From the NCBI RefSeq assembly GCF_000725485.1, contig NZ_JOAG01000037.1, positions 73,421-137,420 of the forward strand: a stretch of 64,000 bases of DNA, read 5' to 3'. Under the pieces are notes generated by a model. That model was not told the origin of the DNA and ran no database searches. It saw only the letters and a list, made by a program, of their open reading frames with translations. Shown here one piece after another: positions 33,344-41,892 of this stretch. Source of the stretch: Nonomuraea candida (GTDB lineage Bacteria; Actinomycetota; Actinomycetes; Streptosporangiales; Streptosporangiaceae). The stretch's first letter is position 1; every line of letters begins with the position of its first letter. Both the position numbers and the translations under genes were made by a program.

Positions 33344-35191
33344 ATGAACCTCAGCCTGAGCGACCTCACGCCACCCCTGCGCTGGACCTCCCCTGGTCAG
33401 ATAGCGCCGATCGTGGAGGAGCCCCAGCTGCCCGAGGCCTGGTGGCAGGCGATTCCCCTCGACCGGGCGTGCGCCATCGTCGGCGCGCACACCGTGGCGG
33501 GCCACCTGGCCGACCTGGCCGTGGCCTGCTGGGGGCATCTCATGCTCGGCGACATCCTGCCCCTGCTGCGCTTCTCCGACCCCGCCGAGGCCGAGCGGAC
33601 GCCGGAGACGCTGGGCAAGGACGTGGTGCAGAAGCTGTTCACCGGCGTGTTCGAGCGCCTCCTCGAACCCGCCCCCGAGGCATTGCCCGCCCCGGCCAGG
33701 CCGGACCGGCCGCTGCCCGAGCTGATCGACGAGCTGTTCGGGGCCATGGACGACCGGCAGCGGGCCATCGCCCGCGACCGCCTGTACGCCACCCAGCGGG
33801 CCACCCTCGACGAGCTGGCCCAGCGTTTCTCGGTCACCCGGGAGCGGATCAGGCAGATCGAGCGCGACCTGCGCGACCACGTGGAGGCCTGGCTCGGCAA
33901 GCCCGAGTCGTCCGCCCTGGCCGCCCACCTCGTGTGGCTGCGGGGCCGGCTGGGCTCGGCCGTGCCGGCCGACGACCTCCAGGCCGCCGTGCCGTGGCAC
34001 CGGGCCGAGCTGCGCACGCTGGGGATCCCCGCGTGGCGGTTCGTGCGCACGCTGCTGACCGGCTACGAGCAGGCCGACGGGTGGCTGGTGGCCGGCGGGG
34101 CCGACGAGCTGAGGGAGAAGACGCGCCAGCTCTTCGCCGACGGGCCGCGCCCGCTGGGCGAGGCGGTGTCGATGGTGGCCCAGCTCGGGGTGCGCGAGGA
34201 CGTGGCCGAGCGGTGGATCCTGGCCGTGCCGCACCTGCGGGTGCTGGGGCAGCACGTGGTGCCGTGGCCGCGCAGCATCAACGAGAAGGCCGAGGCGGTG
34301 CTGGCGGTGGCGGGCTCGCCGCTGTCGCCCGAGGAGATCCAGGAGCGCATCGGCGAGGACTACAGCCTGGTCGGCATCCGCAACCAGCTCACCGCCGACG
34401 ACCGCTTCCGCCGCGTCGACCGCAACAAGTACGGGCTGACCCGGTGGGGCGGCGACGAGTACCTGGGGATCAGGGAGATGATCGCCAGGGAGATCGAGCG
34501 GGCCGGCGGCGAGGCGTCGGTGAGCACGATCGTGGCCAACCTGACCTCCCGCTACGACGTGAGCGAGAGCTCGGTGCGCGCCTACTCGGGCGGGCCGGGG
34601 TTCGAGCGGACGCAGCGGGGCTGGATCAGGGTGGCGGGCACCGCTCCCGGCGGCGGGGAGGCGGAGCCGTACCAGCCGCGCAAGGACGTCTCCGAGACGC
34701 GGCGCAGCTTCCGCTCGCGCGACGGCCGCTGGTGGCACCGGGTGGACGTCAACGCCGAGCACCTGCGCGGGTCGGGGTCGCCGCTGCCGACCGGGTTCGC
34801 GGCCTACCTGGGGATGGCGCCGGGCGGGCAGCTCACCGCCTCCGCGCCCTCCGGCGACGTGGTGATCTCCTGGCACAACCAGCCCACGATGGGGTCGATC
34901 AGGAACGTGCTGGCGGAGTACAAGGCGAACGAGGGCGACCACGTCTTCCTGACCGTGTCGGACGGCGGGGAGCTGCTGACCCGCTACCTGCCCGCCGCGC
35001 CGGTCGGGATGCCGCCCATCAACCGGGCGCTCTACCTGTTCGGCTACACCGCGCCGGTCAGCTCGGAGATGGAGGGGCTGCGGCTGATCGGGGCCAGGAT
35101 CGGGCTGCCGGAGACGGCGACCCGCGAGGAGATCCTGAACCGGCTGCGCGAGCGCGGCGACCGCGACATCCTCGGCTTCCTGGGCGGCTGA
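33344..35191 (+). CDS. paralogue B: sigma-region-4-like HTH and winged-helix-like protein
   Basis: 615 residues. MNLSLSDLTPPLRW and LPEAWW start the shared N-domain (1-115). Residues 123-245 hold LDELAQRFSVTRERIRQIER, a near-perfect sigma-70 region 4 helix-turn-helix. Residues 260-430 look like two winged-helix modules of HARE type (SPLSPEEIQERIGEDYSLVG; GGEASVSTIVANLTSRYDVS). The C-domain (445-615) is shared with paralogue A and ends RLRERGDRDILGFLGG. DNA binding through an RNA-polymerase-like HTH is likely; the rest is unknown. Weak ribosome site; probably read through from the helicase gene. Confidence 0.82.
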   Translation: MNLSLSDLTPPLRWTSPGQIAPIVEEPQLPEAWWQAIPLDRACAIVGAHTVAGHLADLAVACWGHLMLGDILPLLRFSDPAEAERTPETLGKDVVQKLFTGVFERLLEPAPEALPAPARPDRPLPELIDELFGAMDDRQRAIARDRLYATQRATLDELAQRFSVTRERIRQIERDLRDHVEAWLGKPESSALAAHLVWLRGRLGSAVPADDLQAAVPWHRAELRTLGIPAWRFVRTLLTGYEQADGWLVAGGADELREKTRQLFADGPRPLGEAVSMVAQLGVREDVAERWILAVPHLRVLGQHVVPWPRSINEKAEAVLAVAGSPLSPEEIQERIGEDYSLVGIRNQLTADDRFRRVDRNKYGLTRWGGDEYLGIREMIAREIERAGGEASVSTIVANLTSRYDVSESSVRAYSGGPGFERTQRGWIRVAGTAPGGGEAEPYQPRKDVSETRRSFRSRDGRWWHRVDVNAEHLRGSGSPLPTGFAAYLGMAPGGQLTASAPSGDVVISWHNQPTMGSIRNVLAEYKANEGDHVFLTVSDGGELLTRYLPAAPVGMPPINRALYLFGYTAPVSSEMEGLRLIGARIGLPETATREEILNRLRERGDRDILGFLGG

Positions 35192-35228
35192 CGGCGGGGC
35201 CGGGCACGGATCGCGGGGACGACACCCC

Positions 35229-35350
35229 GGCCGGGCCCGGCTCTCCACCCCAGGACGCCCGGCGGGGTCCGGTTCGCCCGGCGCAGGACGCCCCGGCCGG
35301 GCTCGGTTCTCCGGGCCGAGGGGTGCCGGGCCGGGCTCGGTTCTCCGGGC
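35229..35350. repeat. degenerate tandem repeat of about 34 bp after paralogue B
   Basis: A 22 bp stretch (ggccgggctcgg followed by ttctccgggc) occurs exactly at 35295-35316 and 35329-35350, a 34 bp period. Degenerate copies precede it near 35229 and 35260. The array fills most of the 184-base gap before the synthetase-like gene. Confidence 0.6.
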
Positions 35351-35375
35351 GAAGGCGCCGGGCTAAGCTCGGGAG

Positions 35376-36707
35376 ATGTTGCGGATCTACGACACGCGCG
35401 CCGGGCAGGCCGAGGAGATCGCCGCCGGGCGCGCGGTGCGGATGCACACCTGCGGCCCCGCGGTCCACCGGCGCGCGCACGTGGGCGACCTCCGCGCCTT
35501 CCTGCTGTCCGACCTGATCAGGCGGGTGCTGGAGCGGCGTCGCACGCGGGTCGTGGTCTGCCAGAACGTCTCCGACGTCGGTGGCCTCACCGGGGACCCC
35601 GTGGACGAGGGGCGCTCGCCGCTGGATCAGGCGCGCAGCCACGAGGACGCGTTCCGGGGCGACGCCGCCGCGCTCAACCTCCGGCCGCCCGAGCACCTGC
35701 CCAGGGCGAGCGAGAACATCGACGCGATGGTCGAGCTGATCGCCAAGCTGATCGAGAAGGGGCACGCGTACCCGGTGCCGGACGGGTCGGTGTTCTTCGA
35801 CGCGCGCAGCTTCCCCGCCTACGGCGAGCTCTCGGGGAACCGGCTCGACGCGCCCGGGCCCGCCCACCACGCCGCCGCGGCCGATCCCCGCGGGCGCTTC
35901 CCCGCCGACTGGGCCCTGTGGACGCCCGCTGCGGGCGAGCCGGCCTGGGAGGCCCCGTGGGGCCGCGGCGTTCCCGGCCGCCCCGTGGAGTGCTCGGCCA
36001 TGGCGCTGCGCTTCCTCGGCCCGCGCATCGAGCTCCACACCGGCGGCGTCGGCCTGCGCTTCCCGCACCACGAGAACGAGCGGGCCCAGTCCGACGCGGC
36101 GGCCGGGCACGAGGTGGTGCGCCACTGGGTGCACGGCGAGCACGTGCTGTTCGACGGGCGCGAGATGGCCGGATCCGCGGGGAACGCGGTGCCGCTGTCC
36201 GACGTGGTCGCGGCCGGGCTCGACCCGCTGGCCGTGCGCCTGGCGTTCCTGGAGCACCACTACCGGCAGCGGCTCGACCTGACGTGGGAGACGCTGCGGG
36301 CCGCCGACCGGACGCTGCGCGGGTGGCGCACGCGGGTGGCGGAGTGGGCCGAGTCGGTCAGCGCGCCGCTGTCGCGCGAGCACGCGGACCGGGTGGAGGC
36401 CGCCTTCGACGACGACCTCGACACCCCCGCGGCGCTGAACGTGCTGCGGGAGCTCGAACGGGACGGGTCGGTGGCGCCGGGGGCCAAGTTCGAGACGTTC
36501 CTCCATCTGGACCAGGTGCTCGGGCTCGACCTGCCGAGCAGGATCGGCCAGGTCCCGGTGCCGCCCGCCGGGGCCGCGGAGCTGCTGGAGGCGCGGGCCA
36601 GGGCGCGGCAGGCGGGCGACGGGGCCGAGGCCGACCGGCTGCGCGACGAGCTGGCCGCGCTCGGGGTGCGGGTGTCCGACACGCCGGAGGGCCAGACCTG
36701 GGTCTGA
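35376..36707 (+). CDS. cysteinyl-tRNA synthetase-like protein with degenerate catalytic motifs
   Basis: 443 residues colinear with CysRS: an N-terminal strand (LRIYDTRAGQAEEI), the zinc ligands C26 (HTCGPA), VECSAMALRFLG and the HHENE segment, and a DALR-like helical end. The HIGH motif reads HVGD (second His lost) and KMSKS reads EMAGSAGN (263-270), with neither lysine kept. Charging of tRNA by the usual mechanism is therefore doubtful. It may activate cysteine weakly, act on another acceptor, as the mycothiol ligase MshC does, or bind only. GGGAG precedes the ATG. True cysS must be elsewhere. Confidence 0.8.
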   Translation: MLRIYDTRAGQAEEIAAGRAVRMHTCGPAVHRRAHVGDLRAFLLSDLIRRVLERRRTRVVVCQNVSDVGGLTGDPVDEGRSPLDQARSHEDAFRGDAAALNLRPPEHLPRASENIDAMVELIAKLIEKGHAYPVPDGSVFFDARSFPAYGELSGNRLDAPGPAHHAAAADPRGRFPADWALWTPAAGEPAWEAPWGRGVPGRPVECSAMALRFLGPRIELHTGGVGLRFPHHENERAQSDAAAGHEVVRHWVHGEHVLFDGREMAGSAGNAVPLSDVVAAGLDPLAVRLAFLEHHYRQRLDLTWETLRAADRTLRGWRTRVAEWAESVSAPLSREHADRVEAAFDDDLDTPAALNVLRELERDGSVAPGAKFETFLHLDQVLGLDLPSRIGQVPVPPAGAAELLEARARARQAGDGAEADRLRDELAALGVRVSDTPEGQTWV

Positions 36708-36811
36708 TCCCGTTCCGTTATCGCCGGCTCCGCCGTTCCCCGGCCGGGGCGTCCGGAGGAGTGATCACGAACTGCCAGACTTGATGGCGGTTCGGCAAGA
36801 AGGAGGTGGCG

Positions 36812-39331
36812 GTGAGGCCCTATGCGTGGATGCCGTGGCCGTTGCGGTGGTCCGCTCGGGTGTTGACCGTGCTTCTCGCACTGGTTCTGGTGCTGGCGGG
36901 GGTCTTCGTCTACACCGTGCGGAAGTCGTTTCCGCAGGTGGAGGGGTCGCTGCGGCTGCCGGGATTAACCGGAAGTGTCGAGATTTATCGCGATAAATCT
37001 GGGATTCCGCATATCTATGCCGACAGTGCCGCCGATCTCTTCATGGCGCAGGGGTTCGTGCACGCCCAGGACCGCTTCTTCGAGATGGACTTCCGCCGCC
37101 ACATGACGGCCGGGCGCCTGTCGGAGCTGTTCGGCGAGGCCACCCTGGCCAACGACAAGGCGCTGCGGACCATGGGCTGGCGCCGGGTGGCCGAGCAGGA
37201 GGTGCCCAACCTCGCCCAGGAGACCCAGGACTACCTCAACGCCTACGCCAAGGGCGTCAACGCCTGGCTCGCCGCCAACCCCAACGCCTCCGACCGCAGC
37301 CTCGAATACTCCCTGCTCAAGATCCAGGGCGCCGGCGGCGACCCGGAGAAGTGGACCCCGGTCGACTCCGTGGCCTGGCTGAAGGCCATGGCATGGGACC
37401 TGCGCTCCAACGTCGAGGACGAGATCGACCGCGCCCTCGCGCTGACCAGGCTGCCGAAGGAGCGGGTCGAGCAGCTCTACCCCGGCTATCCGTACGACCG
37501 CCACCTGCCGATCGTCACCGAGGGCGCGATCCAGCGGGGCCGCTTCAACCAGCGGGCCGAGCCGCGGCCGCGGGCCGGGCGGGCGGTCGACGACCGGGTC
37601 CTCGACCAGGCGGCCGACACGCTGGGGTCGGTGCCGAGCACGATGGGCACGGCCGACAGGGCCGGCATCGGGTCGAACTCGTGGGTGGTCTCCGGCGAGT
37701 ACACCGCCGGTGGCAAGCCGCTGCTGGCCAACGACCCGCACCTGGGGGCGCAGATGCCGTCGGTGTGGTACCAGGCGGGGCTGCACTGCAGGAAGGTCAC
37801 GCAGGAGTGCCCGTACGACGTGACGGGGTTCACGTTCTCCGGCGTGCCCGGGGTGATCATCGGGCACACGGACAAGATCGCGTGGGGCTTCACGAACCTG
37901 GGGCCCGACGTGGCCGACCTCTTCCTGGAGCAGGTGGACGGCGACACGTACCTCTACCGGGGCTCCCGGCTGCCGCTGGACGTCCGGCGCGAGCAGATCA
38001 AGGTGGCCGGCGGCGACCCGGTCACGATCACCGTCAAGAGCACCCGGCACGGCCCGCTGATCAACGAGGTCATCCCCGACGCCAAGCCCAGCGGCGAGGC
38101 CAACGCGGTGGCGCTGCAGTGGACGGCGCTGACGCCCGGCCACACGGCCGACGCCATCTTCGCGCTGAACAGGGCCGGCGGCTGGGAGGAGTTCCGGTCG
38201 GCCGCCGCGCTGTTCGACGTGCCCGCGCAGAACCTCATCTACGCCGACACCTCGGGCAGGATCGGCTACCAGGCCCCCGGCCGGATCCCGGTGCGCGAGA
38301 ACGGCGACGGCACCTGGCCGGTGCCCGGCTGGACCGGCGAGTACGACTGGCGCGCCGCCCCCATCCCGTACGAGCAGCTCCCCTCCGTCCAGAACCCCGC
38401 CGACGGCTTCATCGTCACCGCCAACAACGCCGTCATCGACCCCTCCCGCTACCAGCCCCTGCTCACCAAGGACTGGTCGTACGGCTACCGCTCCGAGCGC
38501 ATCCGCACCCTCATCAAGCAGGCCATCCAGAAGGGCCCGATCGACGCCGCCGCCATGGCCCGCATCCAGCGGGACGACCACAACGGCTTCGCCGACGTCC
38601 TCGTCCCGGCGCTGATGGAGGTGGACCTGGCCGGTCCCGGCGTACAGGCCAGGGAGCTGCTGAAGACGTGGGACGGCGCGCAGAGCCTCGACTCGGCCGC
38701 CGCCGCCTACTTCAACGCGGTCTGGCGCCAGGTGCTCGTGCTGACCTTCGGCGACGACCTGCCGCAGGCCGCCCGCCCCACGGGAGGCGACCGCTGGTAC
38801 GAGGTCGTCAGGCGGCTGCTGGAGGCCCCCGAGGACCCGTTCTGGGACGACGTGACCACCAAGGACGTCCACGAGACCCGCGACGACATCCTCCGCCAGG
38901 CGCTGGCCTCGGCCCACCACGAGCTGGCCGGCCTGCTGGGCGCGGACATCAAGGCGTGGCGCTGGGGCGATCTGCACCGGCTCGAACTCGTCCACGGCTC
39001 GCTGGGCACCTCGGGCATCGCGCCCATCGAGGCCCTGTTCAACCGGGGGCCGCTGGCGGTGGCGGGCGGCAAGGACGCGGTGAACGCCACGGGCTGGAAC
39101 GTCCAGAAGAACTACTCGATCACGGCGGTGCCGTCGATGCGCATGATCGTCGACCTGTCCGACCTGGACAAGTCGCAGTGGATCAACCTGACGGGCGCCT
39201 CCGGGCACGCCTTCCACGACAACTACTGGGACCAGGCGGAGGCGTGGGCGCGGGGCGAGCTGCTGCCCATGCGCTCCGATCCGGAGTCGGTGCGCAAGGC
39301 CGCCGTCCACACCCTCAAACTCAACCCCTGA
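36812..39331 (+). CDS. penicillin acylase family Ntn-hydrolase
   Basis: About 839 residues. The GTG at 36812 has AAGGAGG five bases upstream; an earlier GTG overlaps that site. A signal anchor (about 15-35) is followed by the alpha chain (IYRDKSGIPHIYADSAADLF, FVHAQDRFFEMDFRRHMTAG), a spacer, and the beta chain starting at the nucleophile Ser288 (GIGSNSWVVSGEYTAGGKPL). LANDPHLGAQMPSVWYQAGL and IIGHTDKIAWGFTN complete the pattern. Self-cleavage gives a secreted amidase acting on N-acyl compounds, such as acyl-homoserine lactones, acyl-peptides or beta-lactams; the substrate is unknown. A strong terminator follows. Confidence 0.9.
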   Translation: MRPYAWMPWPLRWSARVLTVLLALVLVLAGVFVYTVRKSFPQVEGSLRLPGLTGSVEIYRDKSGIPHIYADSAADLFMAQGFVHAQDRFFEMDFRRHMTAGRLSELFGEATLANDKALRTMGWRRVAEQEVPNLAQETQDYLNAYAKGVNAWLAANPNASDRSLEYSLLKIQGAGGDPEKWTPVDSVAWLKAMAWDLRSNVEDEIDRALALTRLPKERVEQLYPGYPYDRHLPIVTEGAIQRGRFNQRAEPRPRAGRAVDDRVLDQAADTLGSVPSTMGTADRAGIGSNSWVVSGEYTAGGKPLLANDPHLGAQMPSVWYQAGLHCRKVTQECPYDVTGFTFSGVPGVIIGHTDKIAWGFTNLGPDVADLFLEQVDGDTYLYRGSRLPLDVRREQIKVAGGDPVTITVKSTRHGPLINEVIPDAKPSGEANAVALQWTALTPGHTADAIFALNRAGGWEEFRSAAALFDVPAQNLIYADTSGRIGYQAPGRIPVRENGDGTWPVPGWTGEYDWRAAPIPYEQLPSVQNPADGFIVTANNAVIDPSRYQPLLTKDWSYGYRSERIRTLIKQAIQKGPIDAAAMARIQRDDHNGFADVLVPALMEVDLAGPGVQARELLKTWDGAQSLDSAAAAYFNAVWRQVLVLTFGDDLPQAARPTGGDRWYEVVRRLLEAPEDPFWDDVTTKDVHETRDDILRQALASAHHELAGLLGADIKAWRWGDLHRLELVHGSLGTSGIAPIEALFNRGPLAVAGGKDAVNATGWNVQKNYSITAVPSMRMIVDLSDLDKSQWINLTGASGHAFHDNYWDQAEAWARGELLPMRSDPESVRKAAVHTLKLNP

Positions 39332-39342
39332 CCCTTCCGGGC

Positions 39343-39374
39343 CCGGCCCCCGGTTCGTCACGACCGGGGGCCGG
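39343..39374. terminator. 12 bp-stem terminator after the acylase gene
   Basis: CCGGCCCCCGGT (39343-39354) pairs perfectly with 39363-39374 around eight bases and is followed by CTGCTTT. It also faces the convergent gene ending at 39428. Confidence 0.85.
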
Positions 39375-39427
39375 CTGCTTTCGGCCTGTGGCACACCGCA
39401 TGTGAGGTTTTACCCGGCACTGTCAAA

Positions 39428-39847
39428 TCAGGAGCCCATGCGCCGCCGCCACCGCGCCGGCCGGTGCGGGTAGCCGCCGTCGTCCAGACCGGCCAGCCGC
39501 TCGAACACGTTGTACGCGGCCTGATGCCCGGAGACGATCACCGAGACCAGCATGGCCAGCAGGTAGAGCGGCAGCATCGGCGGCCCGAGACACCAGGCCC
39601 ACTGCGTGGAGTGCCGCCCCTCGTGCCGGACCAGCCGCTCGCTGAGCGAGTCTCTCCTGGTCAGGACCACGTTCCCGACCGTGAACGCGGCCGCGAAGGG
39701 AAAGCGGTGGCGGTAGCCGAAGGCCAGGATGAGCCCGTCGGGACCGGGCCGCCTGGACGCGCCGCCGGCGATCGCGATCAGCAGGCCCAGCGGCGTGGAG
39801 AGGTTGGCGTAGTTCATCGCCCGCCGGAACCGGAAGCGCCTGTCCAT
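39428..39847 (-). CDS. small membrane protein with an HExxH-like motif
   Basis: About 139 residues from the ATG at 39847 (MDRRFRFRR); an in-frame ATG at 39817 is possible. Residues about 12-28 form one hydrophobic helix, and LPLYLLAMLVSVIVSGHQAA another. Between them VRHEGRHSTQWAWCLGPPML holds HEGRH, which has the HExxH spacing of zinc peptidases. No distant third ligand can be assigned, so a protease call is not justified. The basic C-terminus ends RPARWRRRMGS. Family unknown to me. Confidence 0.65.
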   Translation of the reverse strand: MDRRFRFRRAMNYANLSTPLGLLIAIAGGASRRPGPDGLILAFGYRHRFPFAAAFTVGNVVLTRRDSLSERLVRHEGRHSTQWAWCLGPPMLPLYLLAMLVSVIVSGHQAAYNVFERLAGLDDGGYPHRPARWRRRMGS

Positions 39848-39858
39848 GCGTCTGAGTC

Positions 39859-39888
39859 TTGACCAATCTTGACAAGTCGGAATAATGA
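39859..39888 (+). promoter_or_regulatory. promoter candidate for the secreted Pro/Thr-rich gene
   Basis: TTGACC (39859-39864) and TAATGA (39883-39888) are 18 bases apart, with a start expected near 39895 and the ATG at 39922. TCTTGAC occurs twice ten bases apart in this stretch, which could mark an operator. The region is unusually AT-rich for the window. Confidence 0.45.
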
Positions 39889-39921
39889 TCCCCGTCCTGA
39901 AATCTCCCAAAGAGCAGGATT

Positions 39922-40896
39922 ATGAGATTCTCCATCCTGGGCGCGCTGCTCGGCACCGTCGCACTGGCAGGAGCCGGCGGAGTCGCGATCACCCAGACGT
40001 CAGCGGCCGATTCCCTACGATTCACCGACAATCCTTCCAACGCGCGGATGGCGTTAGCCGGCGACCCCTCCACGTCGCCGCCGGCGACCTCTCCGACCCC
40101 GACCCCCACCCCGACCGGAACCTCGACCGAGACCCCCGCCCCCACCCCGACCGCCCAGCCCACGGACGCGGAGTACACCGCCAAGACGCGGGTGGTCAAG
40201 AGACGGGGCGTCTCCTACCTGAACGTCTCGATCGCCTATGAGGGCGCGGCGTTCTTCAACGTCGAGCAGCGGGTGTGCAAGAGGAGGTCGTGCAAGACGG
40301 CGGACGTAGACCTCATGGTCTTCGACGGCTCGGGCGACGCCCGGGTCCGGCTGGGCTACGGCACGTACAAGAAACGCGGGCAGCCCGGCGTCAGCATGGC
40401 GCCGCTGCCGACCGTCACCGTCCGCGAGACGGTCACGGTGACCGAACCAGGTCCCACGGTCACCGTCACGGAGCCCGGTCCGACGGTCACGGAGACGTTC
40501 ACCTGTCAGCCGTACGTCGAGCCCACCGGCACCCCGCTCCCGCCCGAGGAGCCCACCGTCACGCCTTCCCCGGACGGAAGCGTCACTCCCTCCGGGACGC
40601 CGTCGCCCACCGTGACGCCGTCCCCCTCCGACACCGCCACACCGGCGCCGTCCGGCACCGTGCCGACGGTCCCCTCGCAGACCCCGACCACGACTCCCAC
40701 CGACGGCCTCCCGCCGGAGGAGCCCACGGAGAGCCCCACGGAGAGCCCCACCGGGATCCCCACCTGCCCGCCGCCCTCCGAGCCGCCCGTCGAGCCGCCC
40801 ACAGAGCCCACAGAGCCGCCCGCGGAGAGCCCGACCGCGACCGGCACCCCGACGGCCACGCCGTCGGAGTCGGCCACCACTCCCACCGGCCGGTAG
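39922..40896 (+). CDS. secreted Pro/Thr/Ser-rich protein with cysteine-containing core
   Basis: 324 residues. A signal peptide (about 1-28) leads to a PT-rich stretch and a small globular core (about 75-145) with an RVCKRRSCKTADVDLM cysteine pair. The rest is a long Pro/Thr/Glu-rich tail containing ETVTVTEPGPTVTV repeats. The tail lacks an LPxTG sorting signal or a membrane helix, so the protein is released or wall-bound non-covalently. Such tails are often O-glycosylated. Function unknown. It is divergent from the HEGRH protein and followed by a bidirectional terminator. Confidence 0.72.
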   Translation: MRFSILGALLGTVALAGAGGVAITQTSAADSLRFTDNPSNARMALAGDPSTSPPATSPTPTPTPTGTSTETPAPTPTAQPTDAEYTAKTRVVKRRGVSYLNVSIAYEGAAFFNVEQRVCKRRSCKTADVDLMVFDGSGDARVRLGYGTYKKRGQPGVSMAPLPTVTVRETVTVTEPGPTVTVTEPGPTVTETFTCQPYVEPTGTPLPPEEPTVTPSPDGSVTPSGTPSPTVTPSPSDTATPAPSGTVPTVPSQTPTTTPTDGLPPEEPTESPTESPTGIPTCPPPSEPPVEPPTEPTEPPAESPTATGTPTATPSESATTPTGR

Positions 40897-40910
40897 GGCC
40901 GCAGCACGTC

Positions 40911-40941
40911 CATCGGGCCGGGCCCCGTGCCCGGCCCGATG
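40911..40941. terminator. bidirectional 12 bp-stem terminator
   Basis: CATCGGGCCGGG (40911-40922) pairs perfectly with 40930-40941 around seven bases, in the gap between the convergent genes ending at 40896 and 40953. Confidence 0.8.
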
Positions 40942-40952
40942 CGTGTCCGGGG

Positions 40953-41447
40953 TCAGAGGGACTTGTAGCGGCCCTCGTGGTAGACCAGCGGCGGGCCGTC
41001 CGACGGCGTGCCCAGCGCGGTGACCCCGCCCACCACGATCGAGTGGTCCCCGCCGTCGTGCACCGCGGTCGTGGCGCACTCGATGGTGGCGATCGCCCCG
41101 TCGAACAGCGCCACCCCCGACTCCCCCCGATGGTGCGGCCACCGGGCGAGCTGCCCGTTCAGCGGCCGGCCCCGGTGGGCGAAGAAGCGCGAGGCGTCCT
41201 CCATGGAGGCGGGCAGGACCGACACGCCCCACACCCCCGCCTCCAGCACCGCCTCGTGGAACCTGGCCACCTTCTCCGCGCAGAACAGCACGAGCAGCGG
41301 ATCGAGCGACACGGAGGTGAAGGAGTTGATGGTCATCGCATGATCGACGTCGCCCAGCCTGGTCGTGACGATCGCGACTCCGGTGGCGAAGCGGCCGACG
41401 ACGTTGCGGTACGTTCCGGGGTCCACGTGCCGCTCGATGGAATGCAC
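40953..41447 (-). CDS. flavin reductase family protein
   Basis: 164 residues of the split-barrel flavin reductase family: YRNVVGRFATGVAIVTTRLG, HAMTINSFTSVSLDPLLVLF, FHEAVLEAGVWGVSVLPASM, FFAHRGRP and a late SIVVGGVTALGTP. These reduce FMN or FAD with NAD(P)H, usually for a separate monooxygenase. No oxygenase lies nearby, so the partner is unknown. It begins 18 bases after the DUF6113 stop on the same strand and could be the last gene of an mshB-DUF6113-reductase transcript. Confidence 0.88.
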   Translation of the reverse strand: MHSIERHVDPGTYRNVVGRFATGVAIVTTRLGDVDHAMTINSFTSVSLDPLLVLFCAEKVARFHEAVLEAGVWGVSVLPASMEDASRFFAHRGRPLNGQLARWPHHRGESGVALFDGAIATIECATTAVHDGGDHSIVVGGVTALGTPSDGPPLVYHEGRYKSL

Positions 41448-41464
41448 CTAGTTACTTTATGCCT

Positions 41465-41881
41465 TTACGTCTGATTATTCGGAGGGTACCCGCGCAGGAG
41501 CCAGGATCCCCCTCCCGACGAGGGCGAGAGCAGATAGGCCGCGACAAGGCCCACCAATCCTCCGTACAGGTAGACGTATCCCTGCGGACCGCTCGCGATC
41601 ACCAGGTCCCCGGCCTTCAGCTCCAGCGTGAACGGCATCGTCACCAGCAGCCAGCCGAGCGCCGTCACCATCGCCCCGAGCCGGGCTCGCATCAGCTTGC
41701 CCGCCCCCAGGCAGACCCCGAACAACATCAGCACCCAGAAGATCGCCGAGCCCGGGACCGGGCCGGCCTGCCACACCGGATGGGTGAAACCGCCGACGAC
41801 CGCCATGACGACCCCGAGCACGAACAGCATGCCGTACGCCGCGCCGCCCAGCGCCGACTCGGCCTGGCTGCGATGTTCCAT
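41465..41881 (-). CDS. DUF6113 membrane protein
   Basis: About 138 residues with four membrane helices (YGMLFVLGVVMAVVGGFTHP; AIFWVLMLFGVCLGAGKLM; AMVTALGWLLVTMPFTLEL; YVYLYGGLVGLVAAYLL) and a short polar tail. This matches the DUF6113 family, which commonly follows mshB in actinomycetes. Its role is unknown. It begins 11 bases after the mshB stop on the same strand, so the two are almost certainly co-transcribed and a link to mycothiol metabolism or export is a fair guess. Confidence 0.78.
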   Translation of the reverse strand: MEHRSQAESALGGAAYGMLFVLGVVMAVVGGFTHPVWQAGPVPGSAIFWVLMLFGVCLGAGKLMRARLGAMVTALGWLLVTMPFTLELKAGDLVIASGPQGYVYLYGGLVGLVAAYLLSPSSGGGSWLLRGYPPNNQT

Positions 41882-41892
41882 GTCGAACGAGG

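Noticed and set aside
29049..35191. Genomic island or phage defence cargo
   Set aside because: No integrase, transposase, tRNA or attachment repeat, and base composition matches the surroundings. Defence remains possible but is unsupported by context.
36812..39331. Beta-lactam acylase involved in antibiotic metabolism
   Set aside because: The family is broad, including acyl-homoserine-lactone and acyl-peptide hydrolases, and no antibiotic genes are near.
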